A stretch of DNA of 64,000 nt, taken from contig NZ_CP077639.1 in the NCBI RefSeq assembly GCF_019056395.1, forward strand, positions 3,340,392-3,404,391. Direction: 5' to 3'. Under the pieces are notes generated by a model that worked only from the letters and a program-made list of their open reading frames with translations, was not told where the DNA came from and did no database searches. The position numbers and the translations under genes are program-made. Of the stretch, positions 8,422 to 16,810 are shown in pieces. The DNA comes from Terribacillus sp. DMT04. Its GTDB lineage: Bacteria > Bacillota > Bacilli > Bacillales > Amphibacillaceae. Every line of letters starts with the position of its first letter. Within the stretch, counting starts at the first letter, position 1.

Positions 8422-9834
8422 CGGTAGCAGCACGGTGAAAATGGTGCCTTTATCTTCTTCGCTCGCGACTTCAATTGTACCTTGATGGGCCTTTATAATA
8501 GAATGACTGATCGACAAACCTAGTCCTGCACCGCCTTGCTGACGTGTACGCGAACTGTCACTGCGATAAAATCGATCAAATATATGCGCTATATGCGCTG
8601 CAGGTATACCGGAGCCATTATCACGGATACGCATTTCCGCTGCAGCATGATTTGTTTGCAATTGTATTTCAACGACGCCTTGCTCGGGATTGGTGTGCTG
8701 GACAGCATTATAAAACAAGTTCAGCATCACTTGTTTCAGCTTATCTCTGTCAGCCTCCACCATAATCTGCTCCTGCATCAAAAGACGCAGTTCCCGATTC
8801 CCAGCCAGCATTTCAAAATGCGGCTGCAATTCTTCTAATACTTGATTCAAGTTCAATTGCTGTAACTGCAGCCCTTCTGATTGTTCAAGCTTGGTAAGTA
8901 ACAGCAAATCCTCAACTAACTTCTTAATCCGCTGTGATTCCTTTAGCATACTCTCCAATGCAGGATATAACTGGTCAGAGTTACTCGCGGCTCCGCGCAG
9001 CAGTACTTCAAGAAATCCATGGATGGATGTGAGCGGTGTGCGCAATTCATGAGAAGCATCTGCGATAAAACGCTGCATCTGCTCCTTCGCTTCCCTTTCC
9101 GATTGAAACGAACGGTCAATTCGCTCAATCATTTGGTTAAACGCGAGTGTAAGCCGCTTAATCTCAACTTGTTCTGTTTCTTCATCCAGCCGTTCCGACA
9201 AGTTTTCCGCACTTGTTCGCTCAACCTTGCGAATAATCCGGTGCAGCGGATCCAATGCTTTTTTAATTACTTGTGTATACAGTAAGCCGCCTGCTCCTAA
9301 TGCCAATACAGCTAATAGGATGAAGACTTGCAGCTGTCCATTGATGATATCTTCTAAAGGCGCTGTTTTTGTCCCTGCTTGCAAGTAGCTTGTTATATTA
9401 CCAAAGCGGCCTTCCGCCATGATAACAACAAGCTGTTCATTCCCTTCTTCATCTTCTGTAACGATATATTGTGCGTCCTTATCGTCTCTGTTATTCACCG
9501 CCGTCTGAATATCCTCTTGCTCGAGGCGGGGGCTAGAAAGACTCGATTCCGCTGACAGATCTGTGTAGTTTCCAGCTGTATCTATCTTCGCCAAAGAATG
9601 ATCAAACAGAAAGGGCTGGCGCATATCTGATACATCATCATTTAATAATACCGGCGGAAGTGAATGCAGCTGCGCTTGCATCGCATCCGCTTCATTTTGA
9701 TAGAGAAAATCTTTCATTAAAATATACTGCAGGATACCGACTACGATTAGAATGATGGCTAGAATCAGACAAGATAAAGCCACGATCTGTTTATTAAGCG
9801 TTTTTGGTCTTACTTGCTGTAATCTTTTCTTCAT
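8401..9834 (-). CDS. sensor histidine kinase of an OmpR-type two-component system
   Basis: The 477-residue protein has a transmembrane helix near residues 18-40, an extracellular domain, and a second helix near 165-190. A HAMP linker, a HisKA domain with phospho-acceptor ASHELRTPLTS and an HATPase domain (N box NLFYNAVQH, G1 DNGSGIP, G2 GAGLGLSI) follow. Its ATG overlaps the response-regulator stop by 4 bases (ATGA), so the two are translated together. The divergent ABC-transporter operon is the probable target. This arrangement resembles Bacillus systems that pair a kinase/regulator with FtsX-type transporters, but the stimulus is unknown. Confidence 0.92.
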   Translation of the reverse strand: MKKRLQQVRPKTLNKQIVALSCLILAIILIVVGILQYILMKDFLYQNEADAMQAQLHSLPPVLLNDDVSDMRQPFLFDHSLAKIDTAGNYTDLSAESSLSSPRLEQEDIQTAVNNRDDKDAQYIVTEDEEGNEQLVVIMAEGRFGNITSYLQAGTKTAPLEDIINGQLQVFILLAVLALGAGGLLYTQVIKKALDPLHRIIRKVERTSAENLSERLDEETEQVEIKRLTLAFNQMIERIDRSFQSEREAKEQMQRFIADASHELRTPLTSIHGFLEVLLRGAASNSDQLYPALESMLKESQRIKKLVEDLLLLTKLEQSEGLQLQQLNLNQVLEELQPHFEMLAGNRELRLLMQEQIMVEADRDKLKQVMLNLFYNAVQHTNPEQGVVEIQLQTNHAAAEMRIRDNGSGIPAAHIAHIFDRFYRSDSSRTRQQGGAGLGLSISHSIIKAHQGTIEVASEEDKGTIFTVLLPKKSRNL

Positions 9835-10538
9835 CTCACATCCAGGCGATAGCCCGCACCACGGATCGTTCGAATCAGCTGCCGATCTTTGTCATGCAGC
9901 TTCTCTCGCAAAGACCGTATATACACTTCTACAATGTTTTCTTCTCCATTGAAACTGTAGCCCCATACTTTATCAAGAATGAGTGCCTTGCTCAGCACAA
10001 TACCTTGATTCATTACTAAATACTTGAGCAGTTCATACTCTGTTGGTGACAGCTTTAGCACCTCTTCTTCCAAATAAGCTTCTTTCCGACGGTCATCAAT
10101 TCGCAAAGGACCTGCTTGCAATGAATCACCTATTTCCGGGAATTGATTACGCAAGCGCGCTTGCATTCTGGCGAGCAATTCTTCAAAGCTAAAAGGTTTG
10201 ACTAAGTAATCATCAGCTCCGTCGTTCAGCCCTTTAATCCGATCATCTACTTGATCCCTGGCAGTCAGCATAATAATAGATAGCTTTCTGCCTTTCTTTT
10301 TCAGCATGCGACATACCTCAAAACCATCCATCCCCGGCATCATCACATCCAAAATAACCAGATGCGGTTCGAATTGTTCTGCTTTGGAAATTCCTTGCAT
10401 TCCATCAGCAGCACTTTCTACTATATATCCTTCATTTTGTAATCCCAGCATTAGGAACTGTGTAATTGTTTGTTCATCATCAACGATTAAAACTTTGATT
10501 TTTTCCATCCTGTTATCCATTCTTTCTTTTTTCTTCAT
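9831..10538 (-). CDS. OmpR/PhoB-family response regulator
   Basis: A receiver domain (VLIVDDE, phospho-acceptor Asp in LVILDVMMPG, Lys in DDYLVKPFS) is joined to a winged-helix DNA-binding domain ending IRTIRGAGYRLD. Length is 235 residues from the first start; starts at 10520 or 10508 (MEKIKVLIVDDE) are equally possible because no ribosome-binding site is clear. It is the first gene of the minus-strand pair with its kinase. A periodic array of TTCAGC half-sites fills the gap to the divergent transporter and is the probable binding region. Confidence 0.93.
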   Translation of the reverse strand: MKKKERMDNRMEKIKVLIVDDEQTITQFLMLGLQNEGYIVESAADGMQGISKAEQFEPHLVILDVMMPGMDGFEVCRMLKKKGRKLSIIMLTARDQVDDRIKGLNDGADDYLVKPFSFEELLARMQARLRNQFPEIGDSLQAGPLRIDDRRKEAYLEEEVLKLSPTEYELLKYLVMNQGIVLSKALILDKVWGYSFNGEENIVEVYIRSLREKLHDKDRQLIRTIRGAGYRLDVR

Positions 10539-10551
10539 TATGGAACAACTA

Positions 10552-10627
10552 GCTGAGAAACAGCTGAAGATTCCCGTTTTTTTTCACTTTCAGCAAACCT
10601 TCAGCTATCTTTCATGTGTACTTCAGC
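10552..10627. promoter_or_regulatory. direct-repeat array, likely response-regulator operator
   Basis: Half-sites TTCAGC (10589), TTCAGC (10600), TTCATG (10611) and TTCAGC (10622) recur every 11 bases. Facing them on the other strand are GCTGAG (10552) and GCTGAA (10563), also 11 bases apart. One-turn spacing of direct repeats is the usual binding mode of OmpR-family dimers, so this probably serves both divergent operons. Confidence 0.6.
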
Positions 10628-10713
10628 GCAAGACGCCATACTAGCAATTAGTTAGAGTCGGCATGACACAGACGCATTATAGCATGCTTGAAAAACATAA
10701 AGGAGACGGTGTA

Positions 10714-12192
10714 ATGAATTTTATAAAACGTGCATTTTGGAGTATGAAAGCAAAAAAAGGTAAGACATTGCTTCAGCTGATTATTTTCACAGTCATATGT
10801 GTGTTTGTACTATCTGGATTAACCATACAATCTGCTGCCAAAGCATCCAGTGAGTTGGCAAGGCAAGAACTCGGAGGCTCTGTCACACTGCAGGTTGATC
10901 GTGAAGCAGCAATGGAGCAGCAAAGAAGTGAGCAAAGTGAAACAGATGGACCGCCGCAATTTACAAGTACCCCTATAAGCTTGGATGATGCAGCGTCTAT
11001 TGCAGCTTTGGATCATGTGAATAGCTACAACTATTCTGTATCAGCATCAGCGAATGCAGAAGACTTCGATATTATAGAAAGCAGCACCTCATCAGAAAGT
11101 GACAGCAGTGATACTAATAGTGAACAGGCCCTTGGTGGAGATCAAGGCCGAGGCGGTATGGTACAAGCTGACCTGACTGTCAACGGTACACTAACGAGTG
11201 ATGAAGCAGACAGTTTTAGCGATGGAGAAGCAGAAATTGTTGATGGTCGCGGTATTGAAACATCTGATGCTGGCAGCAATGTTGCTGTAATTGAGCAAAC
11301 ACTTGCTGAGGAAAATGATTTAGTAGTTGGTGATACAATCACAATCAGTTCTTCCAACGATGAAGATACAACACAAGAATTAGAAATTGTCGGTATTTAT
11401 GAGACTAGTTCTGCAGGCAGTGACCAAGCAATGAATTTTTCATTCTTGAATCCGTACAACACAGTTTATGTACCTTATACTGCAGCAAATACGCTAAAAG
11501 GCGAAGATTATACGGATACCGTAGAATCGGTAACATATCAAATGGATGATGCAGAGAACATTGATGCATTCCTTCGTGCAGCTGAGAAGACAGATGTCGA
11601 TTTTGATGTATATGAATTAGATGCAAACGATGATCTTTACCAGCAGATGGTAGGACCAATCGAAAACGTGGCATCATTTGCTAAAAATATCGTCTACCTT
11701 GTCACAGTTGCCGGTGCGATTATCCTTGCACTAATTGTTATGCTTTCTATTCGAGAGCGTAAGTACGAGATGGGTGTTTTGATGGCCATTGGTGAGAGCA
11801 AATGGAAGCTAGCAGGACAATTTGTAACAGAAATTGTGGTAACTAGCATCGTAGCAATTGGATTGTCTTCTTTATTCGGAAACCCGATTGCAAACGTGTT
11901 AGGCAATCAACTATTAGATCAGCAAACAACTGCATCAGCGGAGACTGCTTCAACTTCTATGCAGCAAGGACCTGGCGGCGGTGGTCCGATGGGCGGCGGT
12001 CCAGGACAAGCTGTGTCTGATGTATTCAGCCAGTCTAGTGACGCAGTCAGCAGCTTAAATATTAATGTGACGTGGGAAAATATCCTATTGCTTGTCGGTA
12101 TTGGATTGGCAGTTGCGATTATCTCAGCACTGATTCCGTCCATTTCCATCCTTCGATTACAGCCGAAAAACATTTTAACTAAACAAGAATAG
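10714..12192 (+). CDS. ABC transporter permease, FtsX/MacB type
   Basis: The start at ATG 10714 (MNFIKRAFWSMKAKKGKTLLQL) follows AAAGGAGA, giving 492 residues. There is one N-terminal transmembrane helix, a large extracellular domain of about 300 residues rich in Ser, Asp and Glu, then three C-terminal helices in the FtsX fold. Before the last helix is a Gly/Pro-rich linker (PGGGGPMGGGPG). Such permeases act with a cytoplasmic ATPase as mechanotransmission machines or in peptide export and defence. The ATPase gene follows 15 bases later and a two-component system lies divergently upstream, which suggests envelope-stress control. Confidence 0.9.
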   Translation: MNFIKRAFWSMKAKKGKTLLQLIIFTVICVFVLSGLTIQSAAKASSELARQELGGSVTLQVDREAAMEQQRSEQSETDGPPQFTSTPISLDDAASIAALDHVNSYNYSVSASANAEDFDIIESSTSSESDSSDTNSEQALGGDQGRGGMVQADLTVNGTLTSDEADSFSDGEAEIVDGRGIETSDAGSNVAVIEQTLAEENDLVVGDTITISSSNDEDTTQELEIVGIYETSSAGSDQAMNFSFLNPYNTVYVPYTAANTLKGEDYTDTVESVTYQMDDAENIDAFLRAAEKTDVDFDVYELDANDDLYQQMVGPIENVASFAKNIVYLVTVAGAIILALIVMLSIRERKYEMGVLMAIGESKWKLAGQFVTEIVVTSIVAIGLSSLFGNPIANVLGNQLLDQQTTASAETASTSMQQGPGGGGPMGGGPGQAVSDVFSQSSDAVSSLNINVTWENILLLVGIGLAVAIISALIPSISILRLQPKNILTKQE

Positions 12193-12207
12193 AAAGCAGG
12201 TATAAGT

Positions 12208-12885
12208 ATGAAAACAGCTTTACTGTCATTTAAAAACGTTAGCTATTGGTATACAGATAAAGAAAATCCACTCTTTCAAACAGTAAATATCGATTTCTAT
12301 AAAAATACATTCTACACCATTACTGGAACTTCCGGATCCGGTAAAACTACCTTCCTGTCTCTAGCAGGAGGGTTGGATAAACCGCGAGAAGGAGATATTG
12401 AATACAACGGAAAATCTATTCGCAAAATGGGACTTGGCAAATTTCGTCACGACTACGTCTCGATTGTCTTTCAATCCTACAATTTGATTCCTTATATGAC
12501 AGCTTATCAAAATATAGCGTCTGCGATGGCTATTACTGGGACAAAAGTGGAAAACCAAGAGGATTTTATCTTAAAGATGCTCGCAAAAGTTGGTATTTCT
12601 GAAGAACAAGCAAAACAGCGTGTTCTCACCCTTAGCGGCGGACAGCAGCAGCGAGTTGCAATCACACGTGCATTCTGCTGTGATACCGAATTGATCGTAG
12701 CAGATGAACCGACAGGGAATCTTGATGATGAAACGTCAAAGGACATCTTAAAACTGTTTATTGATCTCGCTCACCAGGAAAATAAATGTGTCATTATGGT
12801 TACCCATGACCCTCAAATTGCAGCACAATCTGATGTTAACATCCAACTGTCCAACGGCAGTTTCCGCATGTTGCAGCATGTATAA
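12208..12885 (+). CDS. ABC transporter ATP-binding protein (MacB/LolD type)
   Basis: A 225-residue ATPase with Walker A (TGTSGSGKTTFLS), Q-loop near VFQSYNL, signature LSGGQQQRVAI, Walker B LIVADEPTGNLDD and H-loop MVTHDP. All key residues are intact. It is the partner of the FtsX-like permease directly upstream. The operon ends at a strong terminator. The substrate or mechanical target is not evident. Confidence 0.95.
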   Translation: MKTALLSFKNVSYWYTDKENPLFQTVNIDFYKNTFYTITGTSGSGKTTFLSLAGGLDKPREGDIEYNGKSIRKMGLGKFRHDYVSIVFQSYNLIPYMTAYQNIASAMAITGTKVENQEDFILKMLAKVGISEEQAKQRVLTLSGGQQQRVAITRAFCCDTELIVADEPTGNLDDETSKDILKLFIDLAHQENKCVIMVTHDPQIAAQSDVNIQLSNGSFRMLQHV

Positions 12886-12895
12886 AAGCTAATGA

Positions 12896-12930
12896 AAAAT
12901 GCGTATCCATCAACGGATACGCATTTTCTT
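12896..12930. terminator. bidirectional intrinsic terminator
   Basis: A stem GAAAATGCGTATCC-type (AAAATGCGTATCC with GGATACGCATTTT, 6-base loop) lies between the ATPase gene and the convergent permease, with T runs both ways. Confidence 0.9.
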
Positions 12931-14290
12931 ATTTCCTTTTTACTATATAACCGATAGACAAGATAACAATCCAGATTGGTAAAATGACAAGTGCCAGACG
13001 ATAATCTGGAATATATGCCATGATTACAACGATTGCAGCTAGAAATAGCATGACAAGATAATTGGATATCGGATAGAACGGAAGCTTGAATGTCAGCTTC
13101 TTCTCCGCTTCTCTTCCTATTCGTTTCCGAAATCTTATTTGACTAATCATAATCATTGTCCAATTGATCACGATAGATGCTGTTGCAATTGACATCAAAT
13201 AACTAAAGACTTTCTCGGGAAATAAGAAGTTGAGAATGACTGTGATAGCAGCTGCACCCGAGGAAACTAAGATAGCAGGTACAGGCGCTCCTGTCCGCTT
13301 GTCCACCTTTTGAAGAAACTTAGGTGCACTTCCTTGCCGGGCTAGGGAATGTAACATACGGCCATTACTATACAGACTGCTGTTATAAGCAGAAACTGCA
13401 GCAGTAAGAACAACGACATTCAGAATACCAGCAGCTGCCGGTATACCAACGCTATCAAAAATCTGGACGAATGGGCTGCTATTGCCATCCACTTCATTCC
13501 ATGGAAAGATCGCCATAATGACGAGTAATGCGCCAACATAGAAAATTAAGATACGATAAACAACCTGATTGATTGCTTTGGGTATCGTTTTTTTCGGTGT
13601 CTCTACTTCACCTGCTGTAATACCGATAAGCTCCACTCCGCCGAAACTGAACATCACAAGAACAAGCGCTAATACGACGCCAGTCAAGCCATTCGGCATG
13701 AACCCACCTTCATCAAACAAGTTCGAAATTCCAGTAGGAACGCCGTCATTACCAATACCAGTAAAAATGATGAGCAACCCGAGAATGATCATCCCGATAA
13801 TTGCTGCAACTTTTATAATCGCAAAGTAGAATTCAAATTCTCCATATAACTTGACACTCAATAAATTGATACAGGTAATCAACACTAGAAAACCAAATGC
13901 TGTTAACCAAGTCGGAATATCTGGGAACCAATATTGCACATAGATGCCGACAACGGTTAGTTCCGCCATGCTGATGGCAATATAGTTGAACCAATAATTC
14001 CAGCCTGAGATAAATCCAAAGTAATCGCCCATATTCTGCTGAGCATAATAACTAATCGAGCCAGAATTAGGTGAGTCAACAGACAACTCACCCAAAGCGC
14101 GCATAATAAGGAAGATCATCAATCCACCGACTAGATACGCAAGCGAGATTGCCGGTCCAGCTAATCCGATGGAAGAAGCAGAACCGTAGAACAAACCCGT
14201 CCCTATCGCCCCGCCAAGTGCAATCATCTGCACATGTCGGTTCTTCAACCCTTTGTGTAATGTATTCGGTGTTTGATCTTTTCTTGCCAT
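12929..14290 (-). CDS. amino acid permease, APC superfamily (AapA-like)
   Basis: A 453-residue, 12-helix permease. The N-terminus LKNRHVQMIALGGAIGTGLFYG carries the APC glycine motif of the first helix, followed by GWNYWFNYI and FGGVELIGITAGEVETP in the sixth helix region. I chose ATG 14290 behind AAGGAG. The closest resemblance is to the Bacillus AapA/AnsP/RocE group of amino acid:proton symporters; the substrate is not determined by sequence. It lies just downstream of an acetate-transporter gene on the same strand. Confidence 0.9.
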   Translation of the reverse strand: MARKDQTPNTLHKGLKNRHVQMIALGGAIGTGLFYGSASSIGLAGPAISLAYLVGGLMIFLIMRALGELSVDSPNSGSISYYAQQNMGDYFGFISGWNYWFNYIAISMAELTVVGIYVQYWFPDIPTWLTAFGFLVLITCINLLSVKLYGEFEFYFAIIKVAAIIGMIILGLLIIFTGIGNDGVPTGISNLFDEGGFMPNGLTGVVLALVLVMFSFGGVELIGITAGEVETPKKTIPKAINQVVYRILIFYVGALLVIMAIFPWNEVDGNSSPFVQIFDSVGIPAAAGILNVVVLTAAVSAYNSSLYSNGRMLHSLARQGSAPKFLQKVDKRTGAPVPAILVSSGAAAITVILNFLFPEKVFSYLMSIATASIVINWTMIMISQIRFRKRIGREAEKKLTFKLPFYPISNYLVMLFLAAIVVIMAYIPDYRLALVILPIWIVILSIGYIVKRK

Positions 14291-14325
14291 GTCGATGCTC
14301 CTTACCAACTATCTAATAAATTGCC

Positions 14326-14946
14326 TTAATCTTTCTTAATGAAACGGCCAAATGCTTTACCAATTGGCAAGACAGTATGACCATAATGCCCATTTAGTAC
14401 TGCTGCTGCAGAACCATAGAAAGATAATAGGGAAATGATTAACTCTGCAATTCCTGCAATTGTATGCGTTACTTCATATGCTATATCAAATGAACTTAAA
14501 GATAAACCGATAAATAAGAAGTCAATTGCCACGAAAATAAAGAACAATACTTTATGTGTACCCATAGCTCCAACTGTCATGAAGAGACTAAAAATAAGAT
14601 ACCCAATAAAAGCTACGCCCAACTGATGGCCGTCTGCTCCTGTCTGCAAGCTTTCTCCAAGTGCTCCAAGCTGCATAAGCCAGCTCATCCCCACGCCGAA
14701 CCAGAAAAGTCCAAAAGCGCCAAAAGCTGTTGCTCCAAAAATATTATTGTGTTTGAAATCCTGAATCGAAGCGATCAGCTGTGCAATTCCTCCTAAGAAA
14801 AATGCCCATGGCAGGATCATAGAAAGTCCATCCGTTAAACCTAGCTTCTGAGAAGATGCAACAAGCGTTACCATTGCCAGACCGAATAATCCTAATGCAC
14901 TCGGGTCAGCTGTAACGATCTTCACTGATGTTTTTGATGTTTCCAA
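14326..14946 (-). CDS. satP: acetate/succinate uptake transporter, GPR1/FUN34/YaaH family
   Basis: A 206-residue protein with six transmembrane helices. The N-terminal DPSALGLFGLAM segment corresponds to the NPxPLGL hallmark of this family, and the ASIQDF and GAFGLFWFGVG segments are also typical. The family moves acetate or succinate with protons. TTG 14946 is the likely start: AAAGGGG lies 8 bases upstream. The frame is open further upstream but without family sequence. Confidence 0.88.
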   Translation of the reverse strand: METSKTSVKIVTADPSALGLFGLAMVTLVASSQKLGLTDGLSMILPWAFFLGGIAQLIASIQDFKHNNIFGATAFGAFGLFWFGVGMSWLMQLGALGESLQTGADGHQLGVAFIGYLIFSLFMTVGAMGTHKVLFFIFVAIDFLFIGLSLSSFDIAYEVTHTIAGIAELIISLLSFYGSAAAVLNGHYGHTVLPIGKAFGRFIKKD

Positions 14947-15095
14947 AATGAATACCCCTTTCATATTTATCTTTATATTGGAAATATACGGGAGATCAAT
15001 TGCAAGAAAATTTAGTATAATTATATGAATGCCCGTTTTGTCCAAATACAGCAGATTTTCTAATCATACACATTTTATAGGGGAGAATCTAGTCT

Positions 15096-16517
15096 ATGCG
15101 TAAATTTAAGATTGAAGAAACCAGTATTTCATCCTTACAAGCAGACCTTGCATCCGGGAAAGTATCCTCCGTGACGCTAGTGCAGACATATCTGGAGCGA
15201 ATTGCGAAAAGAGATTCAAGTAAAGACGGAACGAACAGTATATTGGAAATCAATCCTGATAGCTTATTTCTTGCTGAACAAATGGACAAAGAGAGAAAAG
15301 AACAACACTTGCGCGGAGAACTTCACGGTATCCCTGTCCTCTTAAAGGACAATATCAATACAGCAGATGGTATGCATACAAGTGCGGGTGCTCTCGTGCT
15401 GGCCCATCATTATGCTAAAACTGATGCCTTCATTGTCAAAAAGCTGCGAGAAGCAGGTGCCATTATTTTAGGCAAAGTGAACATGACAGAATGGGCTAAT
15501 TTTATGTCCGATCCTATGCCGAATGGCTTTAGTAGCCGTGGCGGTCAAGTTCGCAATCCGTATGGCAGCTTTGACGTTGGTGGTTCAAGTTCGGGCACTG
15601 GAGCTGCTATAGCTAATAACCTCGCCGCTGTAGGTATTGGTACGGAGACCAGTGGTTCTATTCTCAGTCCCGCAAGCAGTAACTCATTAGTCGGGATTAA
15701 ACCAACTGTCGGGCTCGTCTCTCGAACTGGTATTATCCCGATTGCACACAGCCAGGATACCGCTGGACCGATGACAAGAACTGTTCGAGATGCAGCGATG
15801 TTGCTCCAAGTAATAGCAGGTTCAGATGCACGTGATCCTGCAACACTCGCCGCACCCCAAGTACCGAATTATACAGAGTTTCTGAAGAACAAGGGACTGC
15901 AAGACAAGCGTCTTGGTATTGATGGACGCACATTAGAAAATTTAGATCCAGACAGACTGGAACTGATGGAGAGAGCATTTGCTGTCTTACGTGAGGAAGG
16001 GGCTGAACTTATTGATGTGTATGTGCCAGAGATCACGCGAGATTCAAGCGTCTTATTTCACGAGTTTAAACATGGGGTAAACCGCTACTTGCAGTCTGTG
16101 GAATCTTACTTACCGGCTCATACACTAAAAGAGGTAATTGACTGGAACCGCATGCACACCGATAATGCTTTACCATATGGTCAGGATCTGTTAGAAGCAG
16201 CTGAGAAAACAGACGGCACATTAAAACAAAGTAACTATTTAGCGGACCGTTTAGCAGATATTCACGACTCCCAAACAGAAGGCATTGATAAAATCATGAC
16301 AGAATCTACTTTAGATGCTATTGTCTTTCCAAGCTATCATGGGTGTGATATTGCAGCAAAAGCGGGTTATCCTTCCATAACTGTTCCAGCAGGTTACACA
16401 AAGACTGGAGAGCCGTTTGGAATTACGTTTACTGCTGGTGCTTTTGAGGAATCTACCTTAATAGAAATCGGCGGCAGCTATGAAAGTGTCACAAAGCATC
16501 GAAGAGCTCCAAATTAA
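15096..16517 (+). CDS. amidase, amidase-signature family
   Basis: A 473-residue enzyme with the Ser-cisSer-Lys triad of the amidase-signature family: Lys in LLKDN, cis-Ser in VGGSSSGTGAA and nucleophile Ser in GTETSGSI. It resembles GatA-related stand-alone amidases rather than GatA itself, since no gatB or gatC is adjacent. A ribosome-binding site AGGGGAGA precedes ATG 15096. The substrate (an amide or peptide) is unknown. Confidence 0.9.
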   Translation: MRKFKIEETSISSLQADLASGKVSSVTLVQTYLERIAKRDSSKDGTNSILEINPDSLFLAEQMDKERKEQHLRGELHGIPVLLKDNINTADGMHTSAGALVLAHHYAKTDAFIVKKLREAGAIILGKVNMTEWANFMSDPMPNGFSSRGGQVRNPYGSFDVGGSSSGTGAAIANNLAAVGIGTETSGSILSPASSNSLVGIKPTVGLVSRTGIIPIAHSQDTAGPMTRTVRDAAMLLQVIAGSDARDPATLAAPQVPNYTEFLKNKGLQDKRLGIDGRTLENLDPDRLELMERAFAVLREEGAELIDVYVPEITRDSSVLFHEFKHGVNRYLQSVESYLPAHTLKEVIDWNRMHTDNALPYGQDLLEAAEKTDGTLKQSNYLADRLADIHDSQTEGIDKIMTESTLDAIVFPSYHGCDIAAKAGYPSITVPAGYTKTGEPFGITFTAGAFEESTLIEIGGSYESVTKHRRAPN

Positions 16518-16640
16518 TCTATTCTAAATTACAGTTGAAATCTCTTGCCTTGTATAGTAAGGTTATAGAGGTTTTAAATTGCATAAGAACTCATTAATTT
16601 GCATAGCCAATCATTAATTACAGCTTGTTTGTATGTATCT

Positions 16641-16678
16641 CTCAAGCGTAAAGCTGCCGAAGCTCGGCACATTTTGAG
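16641..16678 (+). ncRNA. nested hairpin in the amidase-permease gap
   Basis: CTCAA (16641-16645) pairs with TTGAG (16674-16678), enclosing a tight TGCCGA/TCGGCA stem with a 3-base loop. A T-rich stretch follows at 16689-16698. It may be a terminator for the amidase transcript or a small structured RNA; no coding frame explains it. Confidence 0.35.
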
Positions 16679-16722
16679 CGGGCACTATCTTTTTTATTTA
16701 GAATGACACTGTTGTATATAAT

Positions 16723-16765
16723 AAGCCGTTCGGATAGAGCAAGTGTATCCGCTGCGGCTTTTTTT
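16723..16765 (+). terminator. intrinsic terminator or attenuator upstream of the permease
   Basis: AAGCCG pairs with CGGCTT, enclosing a GGATA/TATCC stem, and a T7 run follows. It stands about 45 bases before the start of the next permease, so it may end the amidase unit or attenuate the permease. No T-box or lysine-riboswitch motif is present. Confidence 0.65.
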
Positions 16766-16810
16766 AGTAAACAAATAAAACAAGCCCATACTATAGACGA
16801 GGTGAAAGAA

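Noticed and set aside
16518..16810. Lysine riboswitch or T-box ahead of the LysP-like permease
   Set aside because: Neither the T-box sequence nor the lysine-riboswitch core motifs are present.
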